Part shown: piece by piece, positions 16,244-25,600 of the stretch
Layout of the letters: each line of letters opens with the position of its first letter
Numbering within the stretch: position 1 is the stretch's first letter
Assembly (NCBI GenBank): GCA_024710905.1
Contig: JANJTV010000061.1
Location: 1 to 42,278, forward strand
Direction of reading: 5' to 3'
DNA length: 42,278 nucleotides
DNA from: Anaerolineales bacterium
Lineage (GTDB): Bacteria > Chloroflexota > Anaerolineae > Anaerolineales > Villigracilaceae
Notes under the pieces: generated by a model
What the model was told of the DNA's origin: nothing
The model's database searches: none
The model's input: the letters and a program-made list of their open reading frames with translations, nothing else
Position numbers and translations under genes: made by a program

Positions 16244-17146
16244 ATGGAAAATAAAAACCGAACCCTGATGGATTATTTCACCCTGTATATTCGCGGCCTG
16301 TTGGTCGGAGGCGCTGATGTCGTACCCGGCGTATCCGGCGGAACCATGGCTTTCATCCTGGGCATTTATGACGAACTGATTGACTCGATCCGCAGCGTCG
16401 TACCTTTCCTCAAAGACTTTTTCCGGCTGAAATTCAAACAGGCCTTTGCTGACCTGCCCTGGAAGTTCCTGCTCCCGCTCGGGCTAGGTGTAGGCACATC
16501 AATTCTCAGCTTGGCCAGTTTTATGGAATGGGCGCTCGAGGAGCATCCCAGCCTCATCTTTTCTGTCTTCTTTGGCTTGATCATCGCATCGATTTACGTG
16601 GTGCGTAACCGCGTGAAGGCCTGGGACTGGAAAAATATCCTGATCGTAGTAATCGGAGCAATATTTGCCTATGTCCTGGTTGGCCTGACACCGACAGAAA
16701 CCCCGAACGACCTTTGGTTCATCTTCCTGAGCGGCGCAATAGCCATCTGCGCGATGATCCTGCCGGGCATTTCAGGTGCTTTCATCCTGGTCTTGCTGGG
16801 CAAATACCAGTTCATGATCAGTGCACTCACCTCGTTTGACATTCCTGTCATCATCGTGTTCATCGCCGGGGCCGCCACCGGCATCTTGACCTTTGCCAAC
16901 ATCTTACGCTGGCTGCTTGACCATTACCACGATGCCACCGTAGCCGTCCTGATCGGCTTCATGCTCGGCTCCCTGCGTAAGATCTGGCCGTGGAAAGATG
17001 CCACCGGAGAGGCGAACATCCTGCCTGCCGTATTTGACGGACAGGTGGCCCTGGCCATTGGCCTGATGCTGGCCGGGTTTGCACTGGTCATTGCAATCGA
17101 AATGATTGCTGAGCGTGGCATGAAAGACAACAAAGCACAGGAATAA
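16244..17146 (+). CDS. DUF368 membrane protein, PopT-type polyprenyl-phosphate transporter
   Basis: A 300-residue membrane protein with roughly eight to ten helices. Both inverted halves carry the family signature: GGADVVPGVSGGTMAFILG (residues 24-42) and MILPGISGAFILVLLGKY (about 172-189). DUF368 proteins have been shown to recycle undecaprenyl phosphate to the cytoplasmic face of the membrane (PopT), serving cell-wall and glycan synthesis. The link to this protein is by family membership. It sits 19 bases after prsW and closes the cassette at a strong terminator. AAGGAT precedes the ATG. No motif is missing. Confidence 0.88.
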   Translation: MENKNRTLMDYFTLYIRGLLVGGADVVPGVSGGTMAFILGIYDELIDSIRSVVPFLKDFFRLKFKQAFADLPWKFLLPLGLGVGTSILSLASFMEWALEEHPSLIFSVFFGLIIASIYVVRNRVKAWDWKNILIVVIGAIFAYVLVGLTPTETPNDLWFIFLSGAIAICAMILPGISGAFILVLLGKYQFMISALTSFDIPVIIVFIAGAATGILTFANILRWLLDHYHDATVAVLIGFMLGSLRKIWPWKDATGEANILPAVFDGQVALAIGLMLAGFALVIAIEMIAERGMKDNKAQE

Positions 17147-17163
17147 ACTCGCCATCTAATACA

Positions 17164-17203
17164 GTCAAAACAGGCCGGACAGAACTGTCCGGCCTGTTTT
17201 GAC
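17164..17203. terminator. Bidirectional intrinsic terminator between convergent genes
   Basis: A perfect 19-bp stem (17164-17182 with 17185-17203; core ACAGGCCGGACAG) contains T/A tracts on both sides. It can therefore stop transcripts from DUF368 on the plus strand and from the acylase gene on the minus strand, whose stop lies 15 bases away. Confidence 0.9.
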
Positions 17204-17217
17204 TCATTTTACGCCAC

Positions 17218-19767
17218 CTACGGAACAAGTTGCAGAACACTGGCCGCTGCGCCACTCACTTCTGATTCGCTCCACAACATGGGCGCATAACCCACCCCGG
17301 CCCAGATCGGGGCCATATCAATATAGTGCGGGTGATAGGCATGGCCAGATTGACCGGTGGTATGGATGCCCAGTGAATTATTGAAATTTGAGAAATCGAC
17401 GATCATACGAAAGGAGGGCACAGAAGTAACTTCAAAGCCCTGGCCCACCCGCCAGCCGGTTGCATTGACAATGGAAGCGCCGCCGCCCGTGCCAAACCCA
17501 CCGCGGTTAAAGAGCGCTTCAATCGGCGCAATGCCAGACTGCCCAAGCGTTTGGTTCTCAAAATTCGCCACATGCAGGTCGCCCCAGCGCCACTGGGTCA
17601 GGTCGGCCCGCAATCGGATTTTTACATCCACAATAGCCTGCTCAAACGAAGCAAGCATGACCTGGTCGCGGGTTTCTACAACATCCGGGGTGGTCACATC
17701 ATCGAACCAGTGACTGTTATTGTCGTCAATAATGCGTCTCATCACCTCGAACCACCGGCTGGAACCCGTTGGGGCCATACCTTCGGGCAGGTCATCCGCA
17801 AAGGTGTTGGTCAGGAAACGATTCCAAAAAGCTGCGTACAAGGCTGCTGGGGCCGAGTCGGCTGTCATCTGGTAGTCCCAGCCTTCAAGCAAACGGCGCG
17901 TACCCACCAACTCGGCCTGTGTCATCTCCACATCCAGCAGGTAAGGCACCAGGAAAGCTGCAGAGCCATCGTAAGCATCGGCGTGCATTTTCTGGAAGTA
18001 AGCGACATCGATCGGGCCGGGCGCATTCTCGATCAATTCCACAATCCGCTTGGCGCGATAGCCCCAGTCGTAATCCGTTGAAATCAGGTATGGATACCCT
18101 TCTCGCGGTTCAACCTGGTTGTTGGCGGTGGCAACATACCCTGACTCGGGGTTAAAGACGTAGGGCAATTCTTCGTAGGCAACATACCCCAACCAGTCAT
18201 ATTCGCCCGTCCAGCCAGGCACAGGCAGGCGGCCATCCCCGTTTTTACGAATGGGGATTGTTCCTGGCATCTGGTAACCAATGTTGCCTTCTATGTCAGC
18301 GTATACCAAGTTCTGGGCAGGGACGGCAAAATCAGCCGCCGCGGCACGGAATTCATCCCAGTTTTTTGCTTTGTTAAAACTCCACACAGCCCGGAAGACT
18401 TTGGTCGGCTCAAGGGCTGTCCAGCGCAGGGCAATGGCATACTGCTCAGGGAATTCCACCCCGGCGGTACGTTCATTAAACGGCAGTTCAGGGCCATCAG
18501 TAGCTACAGCCCTGGGTTTTAACGGCCCGAAAACATCCGAAATAATCGGGCCATGAATGGTGCTGCGGATTTCGATCTCAACCGGTTCGCCGCCACCCAC
18601 CTGGATGGTCTCGGTGCGGATGTCCATATCTACCCACTCACCCATGTATTCGTACTGGTTGGGGTTTTCCGGGTTAATCTTTTCAATAAACAGGTCCATG
18701 ACATCCGGGCCAACATTGGTCACACCCCAAGCGATGTGATCATTATGGCCAACAATAACCCCCGGCACACCGGCGAAGGAAAATCCCGTCACATTGTAGG
18801 GGCAGGAATCAGATACAGGGTGGCAATGCAGGGCAACCTGGTACCAAATAGAGGGCATCTGGATGCCAAGATGCGGGTCGTCAGCCAGCAGCGGCTTGCC
18901 AGTGCTGGTCAATTCACCGGATACCACCCAGTTGTTGGAGCCAATATCATTGCCGGAAGGCCCCAGCAGGGCCTCCAGGGCTGCCAGACGAACGCGTACG
19001 GCATCCAGCTGGGAGATAGAAATGGCCTGAGCAGCGGTATATGGCGTGGGGGAGCTTGCCGCAGAAGCGTTCTCGCCGATTACCGGCACAATTACGGGGT
19101 GATCCTCCGGGTAGGGCGGGTAAAGTTCATCCACATACTCAGCAGGCAGAGTTTTGAGTAAGATGGCGCGCTCAATCTCCTGGTTGATGTTCCCTTTCAA
19201 GTCCCAAGCCATGGCCTTGGCCCAGGTAAGCGAATGAACCGGTGTCCAGGGCTCGGGCCTGTAGCTGGGTGTCAGCAGGCCGAGGATGACGTATTCCAGG
19301 CTCAGTTCGGCACCTTGGCGATCTTGCAGGTAGGCATTGACGCCATCGGCATAGGCCTGCATGATGGCCTTGGCTTCCGGGTCGGCACTATTGTATTCCT
19401 GTTCGGCCAGTTCACGCCAACCAAGTGTGCGCAGGAACATATCCGTTTCGAGCTGGCCCTTACCAAACATTTCGGAAAGCCGGCCCGAGCCAGTATGACG
19501 CCAGAAATCCATTTGCCAGAAGCGATCCTGAGCATGGGTAAACCCCTGGGCCATAAACAGGTCATGCATTGTGGTGGCATAAATATGAGGCACCCCCAGG
19601 CTGTCACGATAGACCGTCACCGGGCCATCCAGGCCCTTAAGCTGGATGGTACCTTCGACCTGCGGGAAGGAACTACGAACAGCGTTGTTGCCCGCCAACC
19701 CGGCAAGCAAAACCAGTATAACGAGAGTGCTTATTACAACAAGCCAATTACGTTTTTTTAATTGCAT
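17218..19767 (-). CDS. Penicillin acylase family protein (Ntn hydrolase)
   Basis: An 849-residue precursor. The N-terminus has a signal/anchor segment (residues 8-26, WLVVISTLVILVLLAGLAG). The family is made as one chain and cut into alpha and beta subunits, whose new N-terminal Ser is the catalyst. That Ser is S277 in IGSNNWVVSG. The alpha part opens with GPVTVYRDSLGVPHIYA. Conserved beta-part motifs include DDPHLG and FAGVPGVIVGHNDHIAWGVTN. Members hydrolyse beta-lactam side chains or acyl-homoserine lactones; the substrate here is unknown. I start at the ATG ending at 19767 because TGGAGGAAAT precedes it. Confidence 0.92.
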   Translation of the reverse strand: MQLKKRNWLVVISTLVILVLLAGLAGNNAVRSSFPQVEGTIQLKGLDGPVTVYRDSLGVPHIYATTMHDLFMAQGFTHAQDRFWQMDFWRHTGSGRLSEMFGKGQLETDMFLRTLGWRELAEQEYNSADPEAKAIMQAYADGVNAYLQDRQGAELSLEYVILGLLTPSYRPEPWTPVHSLTWAKAMAWDLKGNINQEIERAILLKTLPAEYVDELYPPYPEDHPVIVPVIGENASAASSPTPYTAAQAISISQLDAVRVRLAALEALLGPSGNDIGSNNWVVSGELTSTGKPLLADDPHLGIQMPSIWYQVALHCHPVSDSCPYNVTGFSFAGVPGVIVGHNDHIAWGVTNVGPDVMDLFIEKINPENPNQYEYMGEWVDMDIRTETIQVGGGEPVEIEIRSTIHGPIISDVFGPLKPRAVATDGPELPFNERTAGVEFPEQYAIALRWTALEPTKVFRAVWSFNKAKNWDEFRAAAADFAVPAQNLVYADIEGNIGYQMPGTIPIRKNGDGRLPVPGWTGEYDWLGYVAYEELPYVFNPESGYVATANNQVEPREGYPYLISTDYDWGYRAKRIVELIENAPGPIDVAYFQKMHADAYDGSAAFLVPYLLDVEMTQAELVGTRRLLEGWDYQMTADSAPAALYAAFWNRFLTNTFADDLPEGMAPTGSSRWFEVMRRIIDDNNSHWFDDVTTPDVVETRDQVMLASFEQAIVDVKIRLRADLTQWRWGDLHVANFENQTLGQSGIAPIEALFNRGGFGTGGGASIVNATGWRVGQGFEVTSVPSFRMIVDFSNFNNSLGIHTTGQSGHAYHPHYIDMAPIWAGVGYAPMLWSESEVSGAAASVLQLVP

Positions 19768-19864
19768 ATTTCCTCCAGGTTTTTTTGGCGAGCTGGCGCA
19801 GCCGGGTTTTGAACCCCGGCCACCCAACAAGATTGCAATATACCGAATTAATTGATTTTTGTGT
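19768..19864. promoter_or_regulatory. Short divergent leader region with GC-rich hairpins
   Basis: These 97 bases must hold promoters for the acylase (minus) and the diguanylate cyclase (plus). On the minus strand, TATATT (19837-19842) is a possible -10 for the acylase. After it come GCCGGG...CCCGGC (19801-19820) and a small GCTG...CAGC hairpin, and then the acylase binding site. No Shine-Dalgarno site is visible for the plus-strand gene. Confidence 0.35.
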
Positions 19865-22800
19865 ATGATTAACTTGATGGAACTCCTAATTTCGTTCCCG
19901 CTATGGATGAGTACCCTCGCACTAATCTCTGCAGGTATTTACAGTCTGCGCTATAGGGATTATCGCCCGGCCATGGCATTTGGCATGAGCATGTTCCTGG
20001 CTGCGGTTTGGGCATTATCGTACGGCCTGGAACTAATCAGCCCTGGCATCTTGCTCAAGATCATCTGGGCAAAAATACAACTCAGCATCATCCCATTTGT
20101 TGCCATTGCAGTACTTATCACTGCCGCCGAACATACCCAGCAAACCCGCTGGCTCAACTCACGAGTCTTTTACCTGATCAATGTCATCCCGCTCATCAAC
20201 CTGTTGGTTGTTTGGGTGCCAGGGTTGCACCAGTACTATCGCAGTGGTTACTGGCTAAATTCAGATGGTGGCATTCTTTCCCTGATGTACTCCACCGGCC
20301 CCTGGGAAGGGATGATTGCGGCCTTTATTTATGGGATGCTCATGGTTGCCATCGGCCTGTACATCAGCTCACTGGCCACAAGTAAAGGAGTTTACTTTTG
20401 GCAAACCTTGTTCCTGACCATTGCCATCCTGATTCCCACCAGCGCCAGCATCTGGCAGAACCTGTTCCAGAACTATATTATCCCCAACTACGACATCATC
20501 CCATCCATGATGCTGTTCACAGGCCTGCTCAGCCTGTACTCGCTCTGGCGTCACCAGTGGCTGCAAATTTCGCCCATTGCCCGTCACCAGATTGTTGATA
20601 ACCTGCAAGATGCCATCCTTGTCGTGGACGGCCAGGGCCGCCTGCTGGATTTCAATGCCAGCGCCTCCCGCCTGCTCGGGTTATCCAGCGGCAATCTCTC
20701 CCTGCCAGCCAGAAAAGCTATCGAGGCATGGGATGAAATAGAATCCCAGCTTGCCAGCCAACATTCTGCCCGCATCAAAATCAAATCACCCACAGACCAC
20801 ATAGAACGGGACTATGAACTCCTTGAAAATTCCATCTCGGGCAGCAAATCCCAACTGCCTTCGCGGATTATTTACCTGCGGCAGATCACCCCGAACCTGC
20901 TCCTGCAAGAGCGGCTGAGTCAACTCTCACAGATTGTCCAGCAAAGCCCAACCGCAGTGGTGGTCACCGATACCCAGGGACTTATCCAGTACGTAAACCC
21001 GCAATTTACCACCCTGACAGGTTATCAGCCCGAGGAGGTCATCGGGCGAAACACCAACCTGCTTAAGTCGGGCCAGACCCCAGAAGAAACTTACAAAGCC
21101 CTTTGGAAAGATATTACCCAAGGCCGAACCTGGCGCGGTGAAATCCTCAACAAACGCAAAGATGGGTCCACCTATTGGGAGAGTTGTATCATCGCTCCCA
21201 TTTTTGACGAAAACAATAAAATTGCCAGTTATGTTTCCATCAAAGAAGATATTACCCAGCGCAAAAGCACAGAAGACCTGCTGCAAAAACGGTTTAATGA
21301 AATTACGGTCATTAGCGAACTGAGCATGGCAGCCGCTGCCCAACTGGACCTGACGCAACTTTCCAGGTTGGTCGGAGGCGCGCTGGAAGAATCTTTCAGC
21401 GCGGAATCTGTCCTGATTGCCCTGCTGAACAAAAAAACCGACCTGATTGAGATTCCCTACTGGTCCATAAAGGGCAACCTGATGAAGCCCGAACCTTTTA
21501 AGCGCGGGCAAGGACTGACCAGCATTGTACTGGACACAAAAAAAACCTTATTGATCGACGAAGATTTTCCCAACAAGGCCCGGGAACTTGGCGGCGTCAT
21601 GACGTACGTTCAAGATTATGGCTATCCGCAGACCTGGCTCGGTGTGCCAATCCTGGCGGGACAGGAAGCACTAGGGGTTATCAGCATGCAGGATTACGAC
21701 CTTGAACATGCTTATTCCGATGAAGAGATCAATGCCCTTAGCGCAATTGCATCCAATGTGTCCAGCGCCATACAAAATGCCCAACTCTACGAGGAAACGC
21801 AGCGTGAGCTGGCCGAACGCAAACGTGCAGAATCTGAAACCAATCGCAAGGCTGAGCAGTTAGCCATCCTGTATGCCATCAGCCGGGACCTTTCCAGCGG
21901 CCTGGAATTAGGCAAACTATTGCAAACACTCCGCGAACGCTGTCACCAGATTGCCCCGTTCGACACCTTCGGGATTGCCACTTACGACGAAAATGCCAAA
22001 GCCCTGAAATACCTGGCACTGTACGAGGGAAACAAAATCCAACCTGATTTCACCCGCGACTTACGCAAACTCCCCGGCGTCAGCAGCCAGGTGATCGAAA
22101 GCAAACATACCCAGTACATCCCCGACACCAGTAAGGTTAGCGGGGAGAGAACCATCCCGCTGGGAAATCGCAAGGATGAATCTGGACAGTCTTATCTGGG
22201 AATCCCCTTCATGAAAGGTGATAAAGTCACCGGGTTAATGACCCTGCAAGCAAAAAAAATTGGCGCTTTTTCACCCGAGCACATCCAGATTTTTGAAACC
22301 GTAGCATCACACGCAGCAGCAGCCATAGAAAACGCCAGGTTGTTCGAAGAAACCCGCCGCCGCGCAGATGAATTATCCATATTGTATGAGCTGGGGTTGG
22401 ACGTATCCTCCAACATTCGCATGGAAGAAGTCATGCGTAAGTTGATGGAAAAATGCCAGCAACTCCTCGCATTCGATGCGTTTTACATTGCCATTTATGA
22501 CGAAGTCACTCACACAGTTCACCACCCGCTGTTTTACGACGAAGGGCGCTATGTGCAAATGCCGTCACGCGATATTCGCATTACACCCGGCCTGAGCGGC
22601 GAGATCATCCTGAGCCGTAAAACCCTGCACATTCCCGATGTGCTTGACCGAAAAATAGAGGGCAAATACCAGATCATTCATGCCGGAGGACGTGACTCAC
22701 GCACCTACCTTGGTGTGCCATTAATTGTGCGCGACAAAGTGGTTGGTGTCATTTCCATTCAGAGTTATACTCCCAACCAATACTCACCGGAGCAAGTACG

Positions 22801-23458
22801 CCTGTTCGAAACAATCTCCACCCAGGCCGCCATTGCCATAGAAAACAGTAAAACCTACGAAAAAGCCCGCGACGAAATTGATCAGCGCCGGAAAATGCAA
22901 GAAGACCTTGAAGACCAGCTCGTTAAAGTGGAGGCCATTCAACAAGAACTTCGTGAGCAAGCCTACCGGGATGCGCTCACTGACCTGCATAATCGCCGCT
23001 TCTTGAACGAGAACCTGCCCAAAAAGATCAGCATCGCCCGCAAGAAAAACGCAATGTTGAGCATTATTATGCTGGATGTAGACAACTTCAAAAATTTTAA
23101 CGACACCTATGGGCACGAAATTGGCGACTTTCTGCTCAAAAAAGTCGGCGAACTCTTACGCCAACACACCCGTTCTACGGATATTGCCGCGCGCTATGGC
23201 GGGGAAGAATTCCTGGTGGCGTTCCCCGATATGCCCATTGAAGCTGCCGCGCGTCGTGCCGAATCCATCCGCAGCCTGTTCGAGCAATCCACCCTGAGGC
23301 TGAACGATCTGCAAATTTCCGCCACCCTTTCCCTGGGTGTGGCGGCCTTTCCCATTCATGGCAGTACAGCCCAAGAAGTCATCATCCAGGCTGACCAGGC
23401 ACTGTATGAAGCCAAATCCAAAGGGAAAAATCGGGTCGTCGTTTGGAGTACGAAGTAG
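19865..23458 (+). CDS. 7TM-PAS-PAS-GAF-GAF-GAF-GGDEF diguanylate cyclase
   Basis: A 1197-residue membrane signal protein. The N-terminal 225 residues are seven hydrophobic helices (histidine-kinase-type 7TM sensor). A degenerate PAS follows (HQIVDNLQDAILVVDGQGRL) and then a clear PAS/PAC (QQSPTAVVVTDTQGLIQYVN to YVSIKEDITQRK). Three GAF domains span about 480-1000, joined by helical linkers, then a short coiled coil. The C-terminal GGDEF domain has the active GGEEF (1112-1116) and the inhibitory RxxD site RSTD (1103-1106) at the canonical five-residue distance. It should make cyclic di-GMP from two GTP. The start may be the ATG at 19865 or 19877; neither has a clear binding site. Confidence 0.92.
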   Translation: MINLMELLISFPLWMSTLALISAGIYSLRYRDYRPAMAFGMSMFLAAVWALSYGLELISPGILLKIIWAKIQLSIIPFVAIAVLITAAEHTQQTRWLNSRVFYLINVIPLINLLVVWVPGLHQYYRSGYWLNSDGGILSLMYSTGPWEGMIAAFIYGMLMVAIGLYISSLATSKGVYFWQTLFLTIAILIPTSASIWQNLFQNYIIPNYDIIPSMMLFTGLLSLYSLWRHQWLQISPIARHQIVDNLQDAILVVDGQGRLLDFNASASRLLGLSSGNLSLPARKAIEAWDEIESQLASQHSARIKIKSPTDHIERDYELLENSISGSKSQLPSRIIYLRQITPNLLLQERLSQLSQIVQQSPTAVVVTDTQGLIQYVNPQFTTLTGYQPEEVIGRNTNLLKSGQTPEETYKALWKDITQGRTWRGEILNKRKDGSTYWESCIIAPIFDENNKIASYVSIKEDITQRKSTEDLLQKRFNEITVISELSMAAAAQLDLTQLSRLVGGALEESFSAESVLIALLNKKTDLIEIPYWSIKGNLMKPEPFKRGQGLTSIVLDTKKTLLIDEDFPNKARELGGVMTYVQDYGYPQTWLGVPILAGQEALGVISMQDYDLEHAYSDEEINALSAIASNVSSAIQNAQLYEETQRELAERKRAESETNRKAEQLAILYAISRDLSSGLELGKLLQTLRERCHQIAPFDTFGIATYDENAKALKYLALYEGNKIQPDFTRDLRKLPGVSSQVIESKHTQYIPDTSKVSGERTIPLGNRKDESGQSYLGIPFMKGDKVTGLMTLQAKKIGAFSPEHIQIFETVASHAAAAIENARLFEETRRRADELSILYELGLDVSSNIRMEEVMRKLMEKCQQLLAFDAFYIAIYDEVTHTVHHPLFYDEGRYVQMPSRDIRITPGLSGEIILSRKTLHIPDVLDRKIEGKYQIIHAGGRDSRTYLGVPLIVRDKVVGVISIQSYTPNQYSPEQVRLFETISTQAAIAIENSKTYEKARDEIDQRRKMQEDLEDQLVKVEAIQQELREQAYRDALTDLHNRRFLNENLPKKISIARKKNAMLSIIMLDVDNFKNFNDTYGHEIGDFLLKKVGELLRQHTRSTDIAARYGGEEFLVAFPDMPIEAAARRAESIRSLFEQSTLRLNDLQISATLSLGVAAFPIHGSTAQEVIIQADQALYEAKSKGKNRVVVWSTK

Positions 23459-23601
23459 AATCTACCCAATGGGTCAGAAAAAAGTACGAACCTGGTCGGG
23501 TACAGACTCCACTCAGAATTTTTCCTCATGACGATGGACAATCCGCTGGCCTGTTGTCAGCCCGATCCCTGTACTTCATTTTCATCATCATGATGCAGGG
23601 G

Positions 23602-25056
23602 CTACAATCCCCGGGATTTTGCCTCCTGCCAGAATTGCTCCAGTACGTCCACGCCCAGCTCTGGCATGGGGCGTCCCTGTTCAGCTGCACGCTTTTCCAC
23701 ATATCCAAAGCGACGTTTGAAACGCATATTTGCTGCCCGCAAGGTAGATTCGGCTTCTACACCCTTCCAGCGTATCAGGTTGACGATCGAAAATAATAAA
23801 TCGCCCAGTTCATCAGCCAAAGCTTCAGGGCTGCCCGCCTGTTCCACTTCATCAATCTCCTCACGGATTTTATCCAGCACCCCATCTACGTTCGGCCAAT
23901 CAAACCCAACCCGCGCCGCACGCGATTGGTATTCCTGCGCCTGACTCAAGGCGGGGAGGGTCAGGGGTACGCCATCCAGCAAACCGTTGGATGAATCTTT
24001 GTTCTCCTTACGCTCGGCAGCCTTTAATTTCTCCCAGTTTTGCAATACTTCATTAACACCACTCACAGCCATATCCCCAAAAACATGCGGGTGACGGCGA
24101 ACGATCTTATCGTGAATCCCCTTAATGATATCGGCCATGCCAAACTCGCCTTCTTCACTGGCAATCTGGGCATTCAAAACAATTTGCAATAACAAGTCGC
24201 CAAACTCTTCGCGCATCTGGGCAATATCCCCCGAATCAATTGCCGCCAGGGTTTCATAAGCCTCCTCCAGCAAGTGCTGCCGCAGGCTCAGGTGGGTTTG
24301 CTCCTGATCCCAGGGACAGCCATCCGGGGCTCGCAAACGGGCAATAATTTCCTGGAATTGCTCAAAAGATGACCCCGTTGCAAGCGGCGGGACGTATAAA
24401 ACCGTCAGCAGGCCAATATGTTCGGAGCGATCCATCTCAAATAACGGAAGTTTCTCTGTCAATTGGGCTTTTGTCCCCGCCGCATGAATTAGGGTCACCT
24501 GGTGCTCATCCGGGTAAACAGCGTTCAAGGTCAACTTGACATCCGAAGCAACCATTCGGTTATAAACCTGAGAGACCAGGGCCGGGGCATCCGGTGGGAA
24601 ATTCGGCACATGTCGTGTCACCAACTCGAAGGCATCCACCAGCGCTGAATGTGGGAAGTAATCCATCCCCAAGGCCGAACAAACCGGCTCCAAGAAAGAA
24701 ATTCCCTCCACCACACGCACCGCCAGGCCACGTTGATTTGCCTGTTCCATAATCTTGGGGCCGGTAGCTTCAGCAACAAATGGGTGCCCGGGCACTGCAT
24801 AAATCACTCCATCCAGTCGCGCGCCCAACGCCAACACTCGCTCCACAATCCGGGCATATACCGCGTCAAATGACTCACCTGTTTCATACAATTCGTCAAA
24901 CGAGTGCACAACCAGAGAAGCAGGCAACCCATCAACCGCAGGGTGCTGCCTTGTCCGCAACCAAACCTCGCCTGCCTGGGAAAGCACCTCCCAGGCTTCA
25001 CGCGTTAACTGACTCGCATCCCCCGGCCCCAACCCCAATAATGTTATTCCTGCCAT
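23602..25056 (-). CDS. mazG: Tetrapyrrole methylase-like / MazG nucleotide pyrophosphohydrolase fusion
   Basis: A 484-residue protein like Bacillus YabN. Residues 1-225 form a tetrapyrrole (SAM) methylase-like domain with LLGLGPGDASQLT and YAVPGHPFVAEATG; its activity in such fusions is unproven. The rest is a two-repeat MazG. The first repeat opens with LRAPDGCPWDQEQTH and carries the metal-binding EEAYETLAA and REEFGDLLLQ; the second has REEIDEVEQ and ADELGDLLFS. MazG hydrolyses NTPs to NMP and pyrophosphate, clearing damaged or excess nucleotides. The gene has its own transcription unit, placed after the ribosomal terminator. No Shine-Dalgarno site is strong; GGAGGC stands just before the ATG. 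Confidence 0.93.
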   Translation of the reverse strand: MAGITLLGLGPGDASQLTREAWEVLSQAGEVWLRTRQHPAVDGLPASLVVHSFDELYETGESFDAVYARIVERVLALGARLDGVIYAVPGHPFVAEATGPKIMEQANQRGLAVRVVEGISFLEPVCSALGMDYFPHSALVDAFELVTRHVPNFPPDAPALVSQVYNRMVASDVKLTLNAVYPDEHQVTLIHAAGTKAQLTEKLPLFEMDRSEHIGLLTVLYVPPLATGSSFEQFQEIIARLRAPDGCPWDQEQTHLSLRQHLLEEAYETLAAIDSGDIAQMREEFGDLLLQIVLNAQIASEEGEFGMADIIKGIHDKIVRRHPHVFGDMAVSGVNEVLQNWEKLKAAERKENKDSSNGLLDGVPLTLPALSQAQEYQSRAARVGFDWPNVDGVLDKIREEIDEVEQAGSPEALADELGDLLFSIVNLIRWKGVEAESTLRAANMRFKRRFGYVEKRAAEQGRPMPELGVDVLEQFWQEAKSRGL

Positions 25057-25127
25057 AAATGCCTCCGTTTAAACTTTCCTTCACAACCCCGCCATTCTAC
25101 TGTGCTTTGCCCAACCAGAGCAAATAA

Positions 25128-25170
25128 AAGAGCGTAAACGCACGGCAATTGCCAGTACGTTCACGCTCTT
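25128..25170 (-). terminator. Terminator of the ribosomal superoperon
   Basis: A 13-bp stem with one mismatch (AAGAGCGTAAACG at 25128-25140 against CGTTCACGCTCTT at 25158-25170) encloses a smaller palindrome, GGCAATTGCC (25144-25153). On the minus strand it is followed by TTTTATTTG. It stands 22 bases past the rpsI stop. Confidence 0.85.
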
Positions 25171-25192
25171 GTGATGAAATACAGATGTCAGA

Positions 25193-25585
25193 CTAACGCT
25201 TGGTGTAAGTCGGGGCCTTGCGGGCGCGCTTCAGACCAGGTTTCTTGCGTTCCTTGATGCGGGCATCGCGGGTCAGCAGTCCAGCCTTGCGCATGGAAGA
25301 ATTCCATTCCAGGTTCATCTTTACCAGCGCACGGGCCATGCCAAGCTGCACGGCATCCGTCTGGCCGGAAACACCACCACCCTTGACCACGACAGAAATG
25401 TCATAGCCGGAACGGTCCTGGCCGACGGCTGAAAACGCAGCCAGAACAGCCTGGACGTCACCCTGGCGGGTGAAATATTCCTGGGCTTCCTTGTCATTCA
25501 CCACAAACTTGCCAGACCCATTCATCACACGCACGCGAGCGGTGCTTTCCTTACGGCGGCCAATACCTTCAAAATATTGCGACAT
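25193..25585 (-). CDS. rpsI: 30S ribosomal protein S9
   Basis: A 130-residue S9, full length. Family motifs are GIGRRKESTARVRV at the start, GGGVSGQTDAVQLGMARAL in the middle, and the basic tail KKPGLKRARKAPTYTKR. The tail's last Arg reaches the P-site tRNA; the usual SKR end is TKR here. It is the last gene of the superoperon, 15 bases after rplM, the standard rplM-rpsI pair. Confidence 0.97.
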   Translation of the reverse strand: MSQYFEGIGRRKESTARVRVMNGSGKFVVNDKEAQEYFTRQGDVQAVLAAFSAVGQDRSGYDISVVVKGGGVSGQTDAVQLGMARALVKMNLEWNSSMRKAGLLTRDARIKERKKPGLKRARKAPTYTKR

Positions 25586-25600
25586 GATCGGCGTACTCCT

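Noticed and set aside
19796..19840. A tRNA-like T-arm (GGTTCAAAACC in a GC stem) upstream of the acylase on the minus strand.
   Set aside because: The stem has a mismatch when the loop is seven bases, the distance to any CCA end is wrong, and no D-arm, anticodon arm or acceptor stem can be built around it.
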